A stretch of 64,000 nt of DNA from Orientallactaga sibirica (lineage: Eukaryota; Chordata; Mammalia; Rodentia; Dipodidae). How positions within the stretch are numbered: position 1 is the stretch's first letter; each line of letters opens with the position of its first letter. Both the position numbers and the translations under genes were made by a program. The notes under the pieces are model-generated. The model was not told the origin of the DNA. It searched no databases and saw nothing but the letters and a program-made list of their open reading frames with translations. Location: contig JAEOAD010002183.1 in assembly GCA_036365145.1 (NCBI GenBank), positions 2,046,001 through 2,110,000 on the forward strand, read 5' to 3'. Positions 11,641 to 21,733 of this stretch are shown one piece after another.

Positions 11641-12145
11641 AACAATACCTAACTGAAAGAGCTAAAGAGAGTGGTCCATGGAGAAACTCTTCAACAAGTT
11701 ATTGCTACCAAATATATTTGACATAGATTCCTAGGAGTGACAGTGTCTTATCTGGAGAGAGAACATTGTCCTCTGAGGGCTTTTAACTGGAGGCACTTTT
11801 GGCTCTGCATGCGCCTCAGAACAGTGGTTTCAAATGTGCCCAGCCAATAAACAGAAACCTACACTTGGGAAAATTGGGGTCAATATTTGTTATGGCTGTG
11901 CAGTCCTACCACCTAACAGGATGTGGGCACAGAGGCAGTCATCAGTGGAGGCCGGCACACCTCCCACATGCACTGGGGGCCACACCCCGCTCTGCCCACC
12001 ACCCCTGTCTGCTGGAACACTGAGGTGCAGTGTATACTCCTGGGGCAGATGTGACTGCTGGAAGGCCGAGACCTGTGATGCCGTGAACACAGTCTATATT
12101 CTGATGTGCCCTGGGACACAGTGAAAACAAAGTATCAGCAGTGAA
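11641..12145. other. Unassigned DNA, locally GC-rich
   Basis: Several overlapping open frames of 62-96 codons occur on both strands at 11799-12130 where the sequence is locally GC-rich. They show no domain and no splice-site context I can defend, so no gene is called. Confidence 0.4.
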
Positions 12146-12149
12146 TTAA

Positions 12150-12605
12150 AACAACAAAACCACCATTTGCCACCCATCCACTTGGAAAAGTTGAAAAGTT
12201 TGAGAATACCAAGTGTTGTTACTGACATGGAGAAAATGAGAATTCTTGCATATGGCTAGTATAAGTATGAATTGAGTCAAATATTAGAAAACATTTGGTG
12301 TGTTGAAAATGCACATAACTGTGGCCCTTTTCTAATTATATATTCCTGGAGGTAATATACTTTATTTGCACAAGAATATGTATGCAAGAAAGCTTACTGT
12401 AACACTCTATGTGGTAGCCAATAATAGGAGAATTAATATATTCTGTACCATTGTTACACTAAGGAATACTATACCTAAGTGGAAATGAATGAACTATATT
12501 ATTGTATATCAACAAGGGGACATCTTAGGAATAATCTGTTAATGATAAAAGTTAAGGGATGATTAATACATTATGATAATTTGAATAGAGAAAGCTAACG
12601 GTATA
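12150..12605 (+). mobile_element. Old L1 3'-region relic
   Basis: A decayed L1 ORF2 end is recognisable from the order GAAAATGAGAATTCTTGCATA, TATATTCCTGGAGGTAATA, CAAGAATATGTATGCAAGAAAGC, GTAGCCAATAATAGGAG and ACACTAAGGAATACTATACC. The equivalent sequences appear in the old L1 relics at 29655 and 39940. Confidence 0.65.
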
Positions 12606-12610
12606 AATTG

Positions 12611-12772
12611 AGGGCTGGGGAGATGGATCAGCAGTTGAAGGCACTTTCTTCCAAAGCCTGTAGCCACAGTTCAATTCCTCTGTACCCATGTGAAGCCCAA
12701 TGCACTGTGTGGTGCATGCATCTAGAGTTAGTTTGCAGCAGCGGGAGCCCTAGTGCTTACCCCCTATTTTTA
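12611..12772 (+). mobile_element. Dip-like SINE, 3' truncated
   Basis: The head GGGCTGGGGAGATGGATCAGC, the B-box TTCAATTCCTCTGTACCC and the body ATGCATCTAGAGTTAGTTTGC are present. The terminal CT-rich and AAATAAAT part is missing or diverged. Confidence 0.8.
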
Positions 12773-12879
12773 AAGGCTGAATTTGAAGATGCATACTAAA
12801 TTCACAATGACAGTGACCCAAGGAAACACAAAAATAGGAGATCAGGAAGAATAAAAAAAAAGGAGACTTCAAGTTTTTT

Positions 12880-13590
12880 GGGCAAACAAAATGGAAGATA
12901 GAAGCTTTTCCTCCTAGCAGCTGGGCACAGGGTGCTCCCTGCTACTCTGCTGTCGGGCATTGCTAAACATGGGCTGGGACTGTGAGGAAGCTGGCCTGGG
13001 CTATTGGACATGGCCAGAGACCTTGAGCTGTGGGGGTTGCAGCCAGCCTTATCATCAGGAACCTACTCTGGCAATGGAGCTGACCCTCCCTTCTCACGAG
13101 GTCATAGTGTGCCTCAATCTTTGTCCAGAGAAAATGGGACTGACCGGCCCTCTCCCCATCCCAGAGCACCGGAGCATTCCATAGTCTAAGGTTCTGCCCC
13201 CACCCCCAGTTCCTGACCTTGTGACCAGCTGCTCAAGAGACCCTTATATGGTAGTAAACAGTCTCCCTGCAGCTGTAACCATCCAGTATGTGGCTGAAGT
13301 CACGTAGCTTTGCCTGCCACTTCTGTTATCTCCCTTGCAACCTCTCCCTCACAATTTCTGCCTTCCTACACCAGCCAATTAGATAGCAACCCATAAACCT
13401 ATGTATCCAATCACCTTGTGATCCGAATGTGCTTTCTCAACCTTTCTCAAGTGTTTATAAACCCACTCCCCTTTTGTATAAATGCTATCCATCAGACTGT
13501 CTCCTGAGTGTCATTGCCTACTGCACTCACCTGCTCCAAGACCCTACTCCCCTTAGCTCCTCCTGTGCCTGGGATGCCAGTGGCCAGTGA
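12880..13590 (+). mobile_element. Possible endogenous retrovirus LTR
   Basis: The stretch has the character of an LTR promoter and R region, but I cannot assign a family. It has CCAGCCAATTAGATAGCAACC and CCAATCACC CCAAT-type boxes near 13370-13420. A TATAAA-like TGTATAAATGCTATCC lies at about 13477, followed by CTGTCTCCTGAGTGTCATTG and a C-rich stretch. Neither ends nor target duplication could be fixed. An ordinary decayed promoter-like stretch is the alternative. Confidence 0.3.
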
Positions 13591-13858
13591 CCCCCAGGAA
13601 TAGCAAGGACCCTCACTCTGTTATTGCTTAACTTCCTGATTTTCATGCCAGTTACAAAAAGGCATCTCCCAGGAAAGGCATCTTCCCTCCACTTGTGTGC
13701 CATCGAGGCCAGCTCTGTCTGAGTAGCTGGCACTGTCAAATTATGGGGCCAGCTATCCTGTGAAAATCAAGTGTAAAAGATTCAAAGGGGAGGTAAATCT
13801 TACAGGATATAGAAAATTTCAGCCAAGCATTTTCTAACTTTAAAATAGTGAGAGAAAG

Positions 13859-14022
13859 CCGGGTGTGGTGGCACATGCCTTTAATCCCAGCACTTGGGAG
13901 GCAGAGGTACGAGGATTGCCATGAGTTCAAGACCACCCTGAGACTACACAGTGATTTCCAGGTCAGCCTATGCTAGAGCAAGACCCTACCTCAAACAAAA
14001 CAAAACCAAACAAAATAATAAA
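13859..14022 (+). mobile_element. B1 SINE
   Basis: A 7SL-derived B1 begins GCCGGGTGTGGTGGCACATG, continues with CTTTAATCCCAGCACTTGGG and GAGGATTGCCATGAGTTCAA, and ends CAAGACCCTACCTCAAACAA with an A-rich tail. It is near full length. Confidence 0.9.
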
Positions 14023-14332
14023 AGAAAGAGTTTAACTTCCTCATAAAATAAAACACAGCAAGAAATAATAAGCTTTTGTGTCAGATATAACTGGACTTAA
14101 ATTCCAGGACTTTAAAAATTAGTTTTGAATCATTTGGTAGAGTAATTTATCTGTATCACATGATCATTATCCATGAAATATGGAAAAGAATTTCTTTCCT
14201 GGTAGAACTATTCTAGGAACCAAATGGCTAAAGTATAATCCTTTTCATTTTCCAGACACAAGAGACATATAAACATGACTGAATTTCATCCTCTGTTTAA
14301 AGTATCTGAAATTAAGACTTATAATCAGTGGG

Positions 14333-14637
14333 TGCTGTAGTTTGAATGTAAAATGGCCCCATAGGTCAGTTTGTGTGTTTAAATGCATGGCCCCCAGTTG
14401 TTGGTGTGGTTTGGGAAGGTTATGGAACCTTTAAGAGGTGGTGCTTTTCTGGAGGAAGTGGGTCACTGAGGGAGGTCCTAGAGGTTTTACAGCACAGCCC
14501 ACTTCCTGTTCCTATCTGCTTCCTGACTATAGATGCAATGTAACCAGCTGGATTCCTGCTCCTGATTCCAGGCCTTCACCAAAATGAGAATTTACCTCAT
14601 TCTAATCAGTTATTTTAGTCATTCTTAGGGTGAAACA
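14333..14637 (+). mobile_element. MaLR-type LTR
   Basis: It starts TGCTGTAGTTTGAATGTAAA and contains GGAACCTTTAAGAGGTGGTG and GGAAGTGGGTCACTGAGGG, a typical MaLR LTR series. It ends near GGTGAAACA. Flanking pentamers are GTGGG (14328-14332) and ATGGG (14638-14642), a 4/5 match consistent with an aged target duplication. It lies just left of the complete MaLR at 14759, from which it is distinct in family and strand. Confidence 0.6.
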
Positions 14638-14758
14638 ATGGGATTCTCTCTGCAGTGTAAGAGTTGGCCCTAGATATATATCCCTTCAGCCCATCATTGT
14701 ATCCTCAACCTGGTTTATGATTCTCCTGAAAGACTGCTAGGAAGAAAGACTGACATAC

Positions 14759-15149
14759 TGTAGCAGACAGCTTCATGTTCACTGAGATGAACTTCCAGAC
14801 CAGGCACAGTTATGGAGGAAGGGATATTATTTATTGAAGCTTACAGATGCAGGGGAAGTTCCATAAAGGCAGGAGAAGCAGCCTGCTTTCACAGGGCCAA
14901 GGAGAGAAAGACAAAGCCAACCAGCCACCACAGCACACAGAGCAAAACTACAGCCAAAGGTCACACAGCACACTTCAGGAACTCCTGCTAGGCACATTTG
15001 CATATCTTTACAATGGAATCTCAAACTCACACCATTAACACCTTTAGACCGGCCCCCAGTGACATTGCCTCTAGCAAGGTGATTGCAGATGCAAACTATA
15101 ACTAGTAAAACACTGAATATATCGGGGGACATATATTCAAACTACCACA
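14759..15149 (-). repeat. 3' LTR of the MaLR element
   Basis: Near-identical partner of 16369-16750. It differs by an 8-base insertion around CAAACTCA near 15025, one extra C and about three point changes. Read on the minus strand it opens TGTGGTAGTTTGAATATATG, as MaLR LTRs do. Its open frame at 14827-15132 is a by-product of LTR sequence. Confidence 0.9.
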
Positions 15150-16056
15150 TTCTGCCCCTGGCCCCCAATATATTTAGCTCCTGGCCCCCAATAGATTTAT
15201 AACTATCACACATTGTAAATTGTACTCAGTCCAATTTCAAAGGTTCTCACAGTCTTGATCAACTTAAGATACTGAGTCCTGTAAAATCAAACAAGTTAAA
15301 TACTTTCAACATGTAAAGGCACAGAGTAAACATTTTAACTGTATAAGGAATAGCAAGGAGAGACTAGAACAATGAAAACTCAACCACCATCAGCTGTCAT
15401 CAAACTTCTGCAGTTCAAGTTCAATATAACCAGAGACTGACAGTCTCCAGGTTTTCCAATTCCACCCCTCCAGCTGGGCAGAGTCGCCAGGGAAAACTTT
15501 CATCCCATGCCAACACTGCACTCCATGGTAGCCCTTTTGCACAGTCCTGGTATATCCAAAACATCTTCAGGTCTCCATGCAAACCACGGTCCATCTTCCA
15601 AAGGCTCTTGCAGCCTATACCTGAGGGTCTTCATGCCCTGCCTCATGCCGCATCTCAGCAGCGGCTCCTGGAACCGTGTGCAACTCATGACCACTCCATT
15701 CATTTTTCATGCTTCCAAAACTAATACCAGGTGTGCAGGACACAGCCATATTCTTAATCCAGGGACAAAATAAATCATAGCCTTGAAAAGCAGGTTCCTT
15801 CTCCAGTCAGCTCTTTCCAAGAATTTGCATTTTTAACAGTCTTTCCTCAGGCATCCTCTCCATTGTTTTACTGTAAATGCAGTCAGGCCACCTTCCTTTC
15901 ACCTTCCTTAAGATTGCTAATGTGTTGACAATAGCAGCTAAACCAGCCTCAATGCCTCTACTTTTAACTTGCTTCAGGTTTTCCAACTTAAAATCTTAAA
16001 ATCTCAGTCCGATATCTTCAGCCAAGCATATCAGTCCATTACAAATTTAACCTTGA

Positions 16057-16386
16057 TCAAACTTTCTGGGCCTGGATAGCAGAACGTAGCCATCCCTTAT
16101 GCCAGTAGCCCAGTTCCAACAAAGTCCTCTGTAGTCTTTCCTTCCCCTTAGAAAGCTCATAAGCCAAGACTCGAAGTTCAATACTGTCTGCACTTAGCAT
16201 TCTCAAACTCTCATCAGAATAATCCATAAAACTTGGCTTACCATTCCAGAAGGCACCTTCAGTTGCAAGCACCAAGTCCATGCCCATTCCTCCAAAACAA
16301 AGGTTCCAAAAGACGAATATCCACAAGGTCAGGTTCATCTCACCCCACACTCCTCGGTACCACTTTACTGTAGCAGACAGCTTCAT
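16057..16386 (-). pseudogene. Open frame in the MaLR interior, possible gag remnant
   Basis: A 109-codon frame starts in the last bases of the 5' LTR, reads through the primer binding site and extends into the interior. An internal ATG that gives MNLTLWIFVFWNLCFGG is the likelier original start, because the second MaLR copy has an open frame starting at the homologous ATG (53479 downward, MNLIMWILVFWNFCFGE). Shared spaced residues include FW..KP..MD and AYEL.KGK. No zinc knuckle, protease or polymerase motif is visible. MaLR interiors are known to be non-coding or to carry degenerate gag-like sequence, so I treat this as a remnant. Function is not implied. Confidence 0.45.
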
Positions 16387-16750
16387 GTTCGCTGAGATGA
16401 ACTTCCAGACCAGGCACAGTTATGGAGGAAGGGATATTATTTATTGAAGCTTACAGATCCAGGGGAAGTTCCATAAAGGCAGGAGAAGCAGCCTGCTTTC
16501 ACAGGGCCAAGGAGAGAAAGACAAAGCCAACCAGCACCACAGCACACAGAGCAAAACTACAGCCAAAGGTCACACAGCACACTTCAGGAACTCCTGCTAG
16601 GCACATTTGCATATCTTTACAATGGAATCACACCATTAACACCTTTAGACCGGCCCCCAGTGACATTGCCTCTAGCAAGGTGATTGCAGATGCAAACTAT
16701 AACTAGTAAAACACTGAATATATTGGGGGACATATATTCAAACTACCACA
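16369..16750 (-). repeat. 5' LTR of the MaLR element
   Basis: Direct repeat of 14759-15149. On the minus strand this copy precedes the primer binding site and would have acted as the promoter LTR. Confidence 0.9.
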
Positions 16751-16755
16751 CATAC

Positions 16756-17184
16756 CCACAGAAAGAATTAAGGGCTTGACACCCAGTATGGACAACCTCA
16801 AGCTCAACTTGCCACCCAGTTTCATTCTTTTTGCTTTGTAATCAAAATATTAAGGAGACATTCATACATTTAAATAATTGCTTAAATTCTGATATGCAGA
16901 AATTAATAATGTGAACATATGACTTTAAACATATAATTAAAGCTATTCATCATAATTTACTATAGTACCAACAAAAATTACAGTTATTGTAATTTGGTGA
17001 CCATTTTCCAACAGCTCCCATAGGGCTTTCCAGCATTACGAGGGCTAGGCAGGTGGGAATTACTTCCAAGGGAAACTTTTGTAAAGTAGTTTTTATAGAT
17101 ATTAAACTATATCTTGCACACCAAAGTCATCATACTACATACAAGACAAAGTAAGAGTATGTATATTTATGTTTATTCTTCATT
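16756..17184. other. Unassigned AT-rich DNA
   Basis: No gene or named repeat is recognised between the two MaLR elements. Confidence 0.4.
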
Positions 17185-17245
17185 GGACTTTTTTGTTTGG
17201 TGTTTTGAGGCAGTTTCATTCTAGTCTGGCTGACCTGGAAAACCT
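17185..17245 (-). mobile_element. B1 fragment
   Basis: TTTGAGGCAGTTTCATTCTAG and TCTGGCTGACCTGGAAAACC match the antisense B1 3' half. It stops where the interior of the next MaLR element begins, so it may mark the break that removed that element's 3' LTR. Confidence 0.55.
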
Positions 17246-18380
17246 CATTTGGGGCTGGCAGCTCTCCTTAGAAGACATCTCATGGTCCTGATATCTCCAC
17301 TGGGTCTCTACTGCAACCCACAGTCCATCCTCATGGCTCCATCAGGTTTTCATGCAGGCATCCAGCAAACCTGCTTCACACTCCCCATGGCCGTTTCCAA
17401 AATACAAGACCATGTTGCAAATTCAATGACCCTCTCTTTTCTGCATTTCTTATACTCCATAATACCAGGTGGGGTGCCAATTTGTTAATCCAAGGGGGAA
17501 TAAAGCAGACTTTGAAGAACAGTACACTCCTTGAGCATTCAGGCTCCTTCAAAAGATTCTGCGTTCTTTCTGTTGTCTCAATGTAGGTCCACTGGCCCAA
17601 TCTCAATGGTTGTAATCTCTCATATAATTGCAGCTGAATGGGCAGCAGTTTCAGCCCAAAGATTTCTTTTTTTTTTTTCAGCCCAAAGATTTCATTTCTT
17701 TCTGTGCCATATCCCTCTGCTCACACCAGTCCATTTTTATGCAGTGAAACTCTGCACAAGTTCTCAGGACATGGGCATAACAGCAAACCTCTCACACAAA
17801 ATGCTTCTAGCCCATTCCAGCCAAAGCTCTTTTTCACCCTCATAAGCCAAACCTCATAGTCCGTACTTCTTACTGCATTCAGGTCTTTCAACTCTGACCA
17901 GAATGGCCCATCAAGCTTTACTTACATCACTGCAAGGCATCTCTTAGGCTCAAAAACTCAGCTTCGAAGGGCCAAATGTCACTCACTCATGTGTCTACCA
18001 GCAATGACACCACTTCTTGGTACCAACTTTACTGTTGTAGTCAGGTTCGCATTGCTTGCAGAAAACACCCAACCAAGAGCAGCTTGTGGTGAAAAAAAAG
18101 GTTTATTTTGGCTTACAGACTCCAGGAGAAGCTCCATGATGGCAGGGGAAAATGTTGGCAAGAGAAGAGGGTGGACATCACCTCATGGCAAACATAAGGT
18201 GGACAACAGGAACAGGAGAGTGTGCCATACACTGGCAAGAGGAAGCTGGCTATAATACCCATAAGCCCTCCCCCAACAATACACTGTCTCCAGGAGGCTT
18301 TAATTCCAAATTGTCATCAGCTGGGGACCTAGCATTCAGAACACCTAGTTTATGGGGGACACCTGAATCAAACCACAACA
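17246..18380 (-). mobile_element. MaLR-type element lacking its 3' LTR
   Basis: The 5' LTR is 18033-18380 (348 bp; on the minus strand it opens TGTTGTGGTTTGATTCAGG). It is followed at 18011-18025 by the primer-binding-site-like TGGTACCAAGAAGTG. About 790 bp of interior continues to 17246 and shares phrases with the interior of the neighbouring MaLR, such as the TCCATCC..CAGGTTTTCATGCA series. No second LTR is found; a B1 fragment replaces it. The LTR is a different subfamily from the 14759 element. Confidence 0.75.
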
Positions 18381-18870
18381 ATGGTTTATTAGGAGAAAGA
18401 AAGCTATTTGAGGCAAGTTTACCTTAAACTTAATGATTAATGGTCCCTTTTCACATGGTTTACGATATATTGAAATGCCTTCACTCAGCACACATTCAGC
18501 ACCTCTGTGCTTGACGTGATACTATTTCTTGGCTGTAGTCCTTCACCACAGAATGCTATCTTCTGGCCAGCTTTCATGCTTTTGTTAATAGGAACTTGTA
18601 ATATCTTCTTTTCTCAAACTACTTTCCTTCCATTGCAGTTTTTACATCTGTCTTTAGGACTGATCTATTCACCATGGCCCTGACACTCCATACACACTGT
18701 ATGAATTTGCTGAACCATTAACAATCCTGATGAATTCTTATTTGCATTCCAGTGTCCCAGCACTGGGACAGCACTCCACCACTCCTTTATGACCAGCTTG
18801 GCTTCACATTTGTCACAAATGGCGTTCTTTTGCTCTTGTTGCACAGCATACTCATTTCTTCTTTCTCTCT
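18381..18870. other. Unassigned DNA
   Basis: No gene or repeat is recognised. Confidence 0.4.
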
Positions 18871-18871
18871 G

Positions 18872-19040
18872 TGTTAAGGCACTTGCTGCAAAGCCAAAGG
18901 ACCCAGGTTTGATTTCCTACTACCCACATAAAGCCAGATGCACAAGATGGCACATGTGTCTGGAGTGTTTATAGTGGCTAGAGGCCCTGTAGCACCCATT
19001 CTTTCTCTCTTTCTCTCAACTAAATAAATAAATAAAATTT
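18872..19040 (+). mobile_element. Dip-like SINE, 5' truncated
   Basis: It begins inside the tRNA-like head (TTAAGGCACTTGCTGCAAAG). It keeps the B-box AGGTTTGATTTCCTACTACCC, GCCAGATGCACAAGATGGCA, GTCTGGAGTG and the tail TAAATAAATAAATAAA. A CA-rich microsatellite follows at about 19063-19135. Confidence 0.8.
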
Positions 19041-20104
19041 TAAGAAAGGTGAGTGGACAAACCTCATACACACAGACACACACATCTTGCACACACACAT
19101 ATCTTGTACACTCACACACAAAACACATAAACACACCCATAAAGAATAATTTTTTTTTTTTTTTTAATTATTATTAATTTTTTAATTGACACCTTCTATA
19201 TTTACATACAAAAACATGATATTTCCCTCCCCTCCCCTCCCCCCATTCCACTTTAGAACACAAATCTCCATCATATCCCCTCCCTCTCTCCATTAGTCTT
19301 TCTCTTAATTTGATGTCATCATCTTTTTCTTCTATTTTGAGGGTCTTGCAATGGTATTGCTAGGCACTGCAAGGTGATGGATATCAAGGCCAATTTCTGT
19401 CTGGGCAGTTGCATTGTAAGAAGTCATACCCTTCCTTTGGCTCTTCCATTCTATCTGCCCCCTCTTCCTCAATGGTCCCTGAGCCTTGGAGGGTGTGACA
19501 GAGGTATTTCAGTGCTGGGCACTCCTCTATCCCTTCTTCTCAGCACTATGTTGCCTTTTGGTGATCCCAGTGGTCATTGCCATGTGAAAAGAGAAGCTTC
19601 TCTAACCAGAAGTGAGAGTAGCGTTAATATGTTAACATGAATATTAAGTGTAGTGCCCCCAGGGCAGCTTGGTGGGAATAATATATACATTTAGTCAGAC
19701 AAGAGCAGGCTTTATACCCCTAAGGCTCATGACATCATTTGCCATAGACTTTTGCTTAGGTTTTTCAGTACCAGGCATGTATTCCCTCCCATAGAGAGGG
19801 CCTTCAGTCCAATTATGAAGCAGTTGGTTACCCCAAGAGTAGACATGCCACTGTTGCACCCATTCAGTCATTAGGCCTGTATGGCCAAACTTGAATATTC
19901 AGTGTCCACTGTTTTCACTGCTGATGACTTCTGTCTCCCATACGGCTGCATGCAGTGCAGCTTTTTCCAGCTTTCAGTTGGCTGTTCTACAGGGAGAAGG
20001 TTTTCTGCTCAGCACCAGCTTGCTTTCTCAGTGACCTTGCCTCTCAGGCAAGAGATGTCTTCAGCAATAGGGTCTTACTATCTGTTTCTCAAGGGAAACT
20101 AAGG

Positions 20105-21068
20105 ATCTCTACAATGAGAACTTTAAAAAACTCGAGCGACAAATTACAGAAGACACAAGGAAATGGAAAGACATCCCATGCTCCTGGATTGGAAGAATCA
20201 ATATTGTGAAAATGTCAATCTTACCAAAAGCAATATATACATTTAATGTGATCCCCATTAAAATCCCAATAGCTTTCTTCACAGAAATAGAAAAAACAAT
20301 CCTAAAATTCATCTGGAAACACAAAAAACCTCGAATAGCCAAAACAATTTTGCACAACAAAAATCAGGCAGGTGGTATAACCATACCTGATTTTAGTCTC
20401 AGGGTTATGAACTCGTTCCTACCTCTGCCTCCCAAGTGCTGGGATTAAAGCCATAGTAACAAAAACAGCATGGTACTGGCACAAGGACAGACAAGTAGAT
20501 CAATGGAATAGAATAGAAGACCCAAATATTAATCCAGGCAGCTACAGCCACCTGATTTTTGACAAAAATGCCAAAAATATTAATTTAACAAGTGGTGCTG
20601 GGAAAACTGGACATCTGTATGTAAAAGGATAAACATAGATCCTTGTCTCTCTCCATGCACAAGAGTCAAGTCCAAGTGGATCAGGGACCTTGATATCAGA
20701 CCTGAAACTCTGAACCTGCTAGAGGAAAAGGTAGGGGAAACTCTTCAACATATTGGCATAGGCAAGGACTTTCTGAATATAACCCCAATTGCTCAGGGAA
20801 TAAAACCACTAATCAACCAATGGGACCTTATGAAATTACAAAGCTTTTGTACAGCAAAGGACACTGTGAATAGAGCAAAAAGACAAGCTACAGAATGGGA
20901 GAAAATCTTTGCCAGCTATACATCTGACAGAGGATTAATATCCAGAATATACAAAGAACTCAAAAAACAGAATAATATGAATTCAAACAACCCAGTTAAA
21001 AAATGGGCTATGGAACTAAATAGAGAAGTCACAGAAGATGAAATACAGATGGCATATAAACATCTAAA
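20105..21068 (+). pseudogene. L1 ORF2 C-terminal fragment (inverted half)
   Basis: Translation gives L1 ORF2 text downstream of the reverse transcriptase core, such as [18 protein letters not shown] and [16 protein letters not shown] (20206-20448 frame). Later come KLQSFCTAKDTVNRAKRQ and GLISRIYKELKK (20830-21093 frame). The frame is broken between these blocks by the 20397-20447 patch and by stop codons. It has no reverse transcriptase or endonuclease domain and is dead. Confidence 0.85.
20397..20447 (-). repeat. B1-derived patch inside L1 ORF2
   Basis: L1 coding text stops after ATACCTGATTTTAG. It is replaced by about 51 bases carrying antisense B1 motifs (TCTCAGGGTTATGAACTCG, CTCCCAAGTGCTGGGATT), then resumes at AAAGCCATAGTAACAAAAAC. 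About ten L1 bases appear replaced. There is no poly(A) and no target duplication, so this is not a normal SINE insertion. Confidence 0.65.
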
Positions 21069-21091
21069 AAAGAATAAAATTTTAAAAATAT

Positions 21092-21290
21092 AGACTTGCA
21101 TAGTGGCACATACTATAATATTAGCACTCAGGAAGCTGAGGCAGAGTTCCAGATCAACTTGAGTTTTGCAGCAAGTCAGAGGCCATCTAGCCTGAGTTAC
21201 AGAGAGAAATCCTGCTAGAAATAGAGAAGAAAGGAAAGCAGAAGAGGAGAGGAAAGAGAGGAGAGGGAAGGAGTAAATCAGTAAATATAA
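21092..21290 (+). mobile_element. Diverged B1-like SINE with purine-rich tail
   Basis: CTTGCATAGTGGCACATACTAT, AGCACTCAGGAAGCTGAGGCAG and GCCTGAGTTACAGAGAGAAATCC are diverged B1 blocks. They are followed by a GGAAAGAGAGG-type purine run. It was the pre-existing target flank of the L1 insertion at 19141. Confidence 0.55.
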
Positions 21291-21510
21291 GAACACTTAT
21301 TTTGTTTTGTACTTTTTAAAGTTCATCTATATTATTCAATGTGATTATCAAAATAACTTCATAAATTAAGAATATAAATATTCTTATTTTATACAGCAGA
21401 TAGATGAAGCATAAAAATAAGTGGGTTGTTGAGAAGTAGAAATGGGAGTATAATACAGATGTTCAAATTCCCTTTCTAACTTCCTTTTCCTCTTCTCAGA
21501 AAATAAACAA

Positions 21511-21733
21511 GGTGCCTGGAGAGATGGCTCAGCAGTTGAAGGTGCTTGCTTGTAAAGCCCTGAGGGCTCAGGGTTGGAGTCCCCAGTTCCCATGTAAGGC
21601 CAGATGCACAAAGTGGCACATGCATCAGGAGTTCATTTGCAATAGCAGGAAACCCTGCTGCATACCAGCTCTCTCTTCCTCATTCTTTTACTGTCTGCTT
21701 CTTTCTGTCTTCCTCAGCTAAATAAATAAAATA
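21511..21733 (+). mobile_element. Dip-like SINE
   Basis: Nearly full length. It has CCTGGAGAGATGGCTCAGCAG, TTGGAGTCCCCAGTTCCCATG, GCCAGATGCACAAAGTGGCA and ATCAGGAGTTCATTTGCAA, then a CT-rich stretch and TAAATAAATAAA. Confidence 0.9.

Larger units (their letters stand above)
14754..16755 (-). mobile_element. Complete two-LTR MaLR-type retrotransposon with target duplication
   Basis: Two direct repeats bound a 1219-bp interior: 14759-15149 (391 bp) and 16369-16750 (382 bp). Both run TGTAGCAGACAG..ACTACCACA on the plus strand, and perfect CATAC duplications flank the whole element (14754-14758 and 16751-16755). On the minus strand the 5' LTR is 16369-16750. A tRNA-Leu-like primer binding site (TGGTACCGAGGAGTG) lies at 16348-16362, six bases inside the LTR. 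A purine-rich tract abuts the 3' LTR at about 15150-15170. The LTRs contain an AATAAA signal and differ by only about three substitutions and two small indels, so the insertion is fairly recent. No protease, polymerase or envelope is seen, so the element is non-autonomous. Confidence 0.9.
19141..21077 (-). mobile_element. 5'-inverted (twin-primed) L1 insertion
   Basis: The left part (19150-20104) is an L1 3' UTR in minus orientation that begins with a T-run, the antisense poly(A). The right part (20105-21068) is ORF2 C-terminal sequence in plus orientation. The two halves therefore meet in opposite orientation, with the L1 segment between them missing. AAAGAATAA occurs at 19141-19149 before the T-run and again at 21069-21077 after the inverted half, which fits a single target duplication. 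This is the classic product of twin priming. A B1-like patch lies inside the inverted half (see separate entry). Confidence 0.85.

Noticed and set aside
11799..12130. Cluster of overlapping 62-96 codon frames on both strands
   Set aside because: Several frames compete for the same GC-rich DNA and none shows a domain or a consistent start and splice context.
14827..15132. 101-codon minus-strand frame
   Set aside because: It lies wholly inside the 3' LTR of a MaLR element, and the LTR partner carries small indels that break it.
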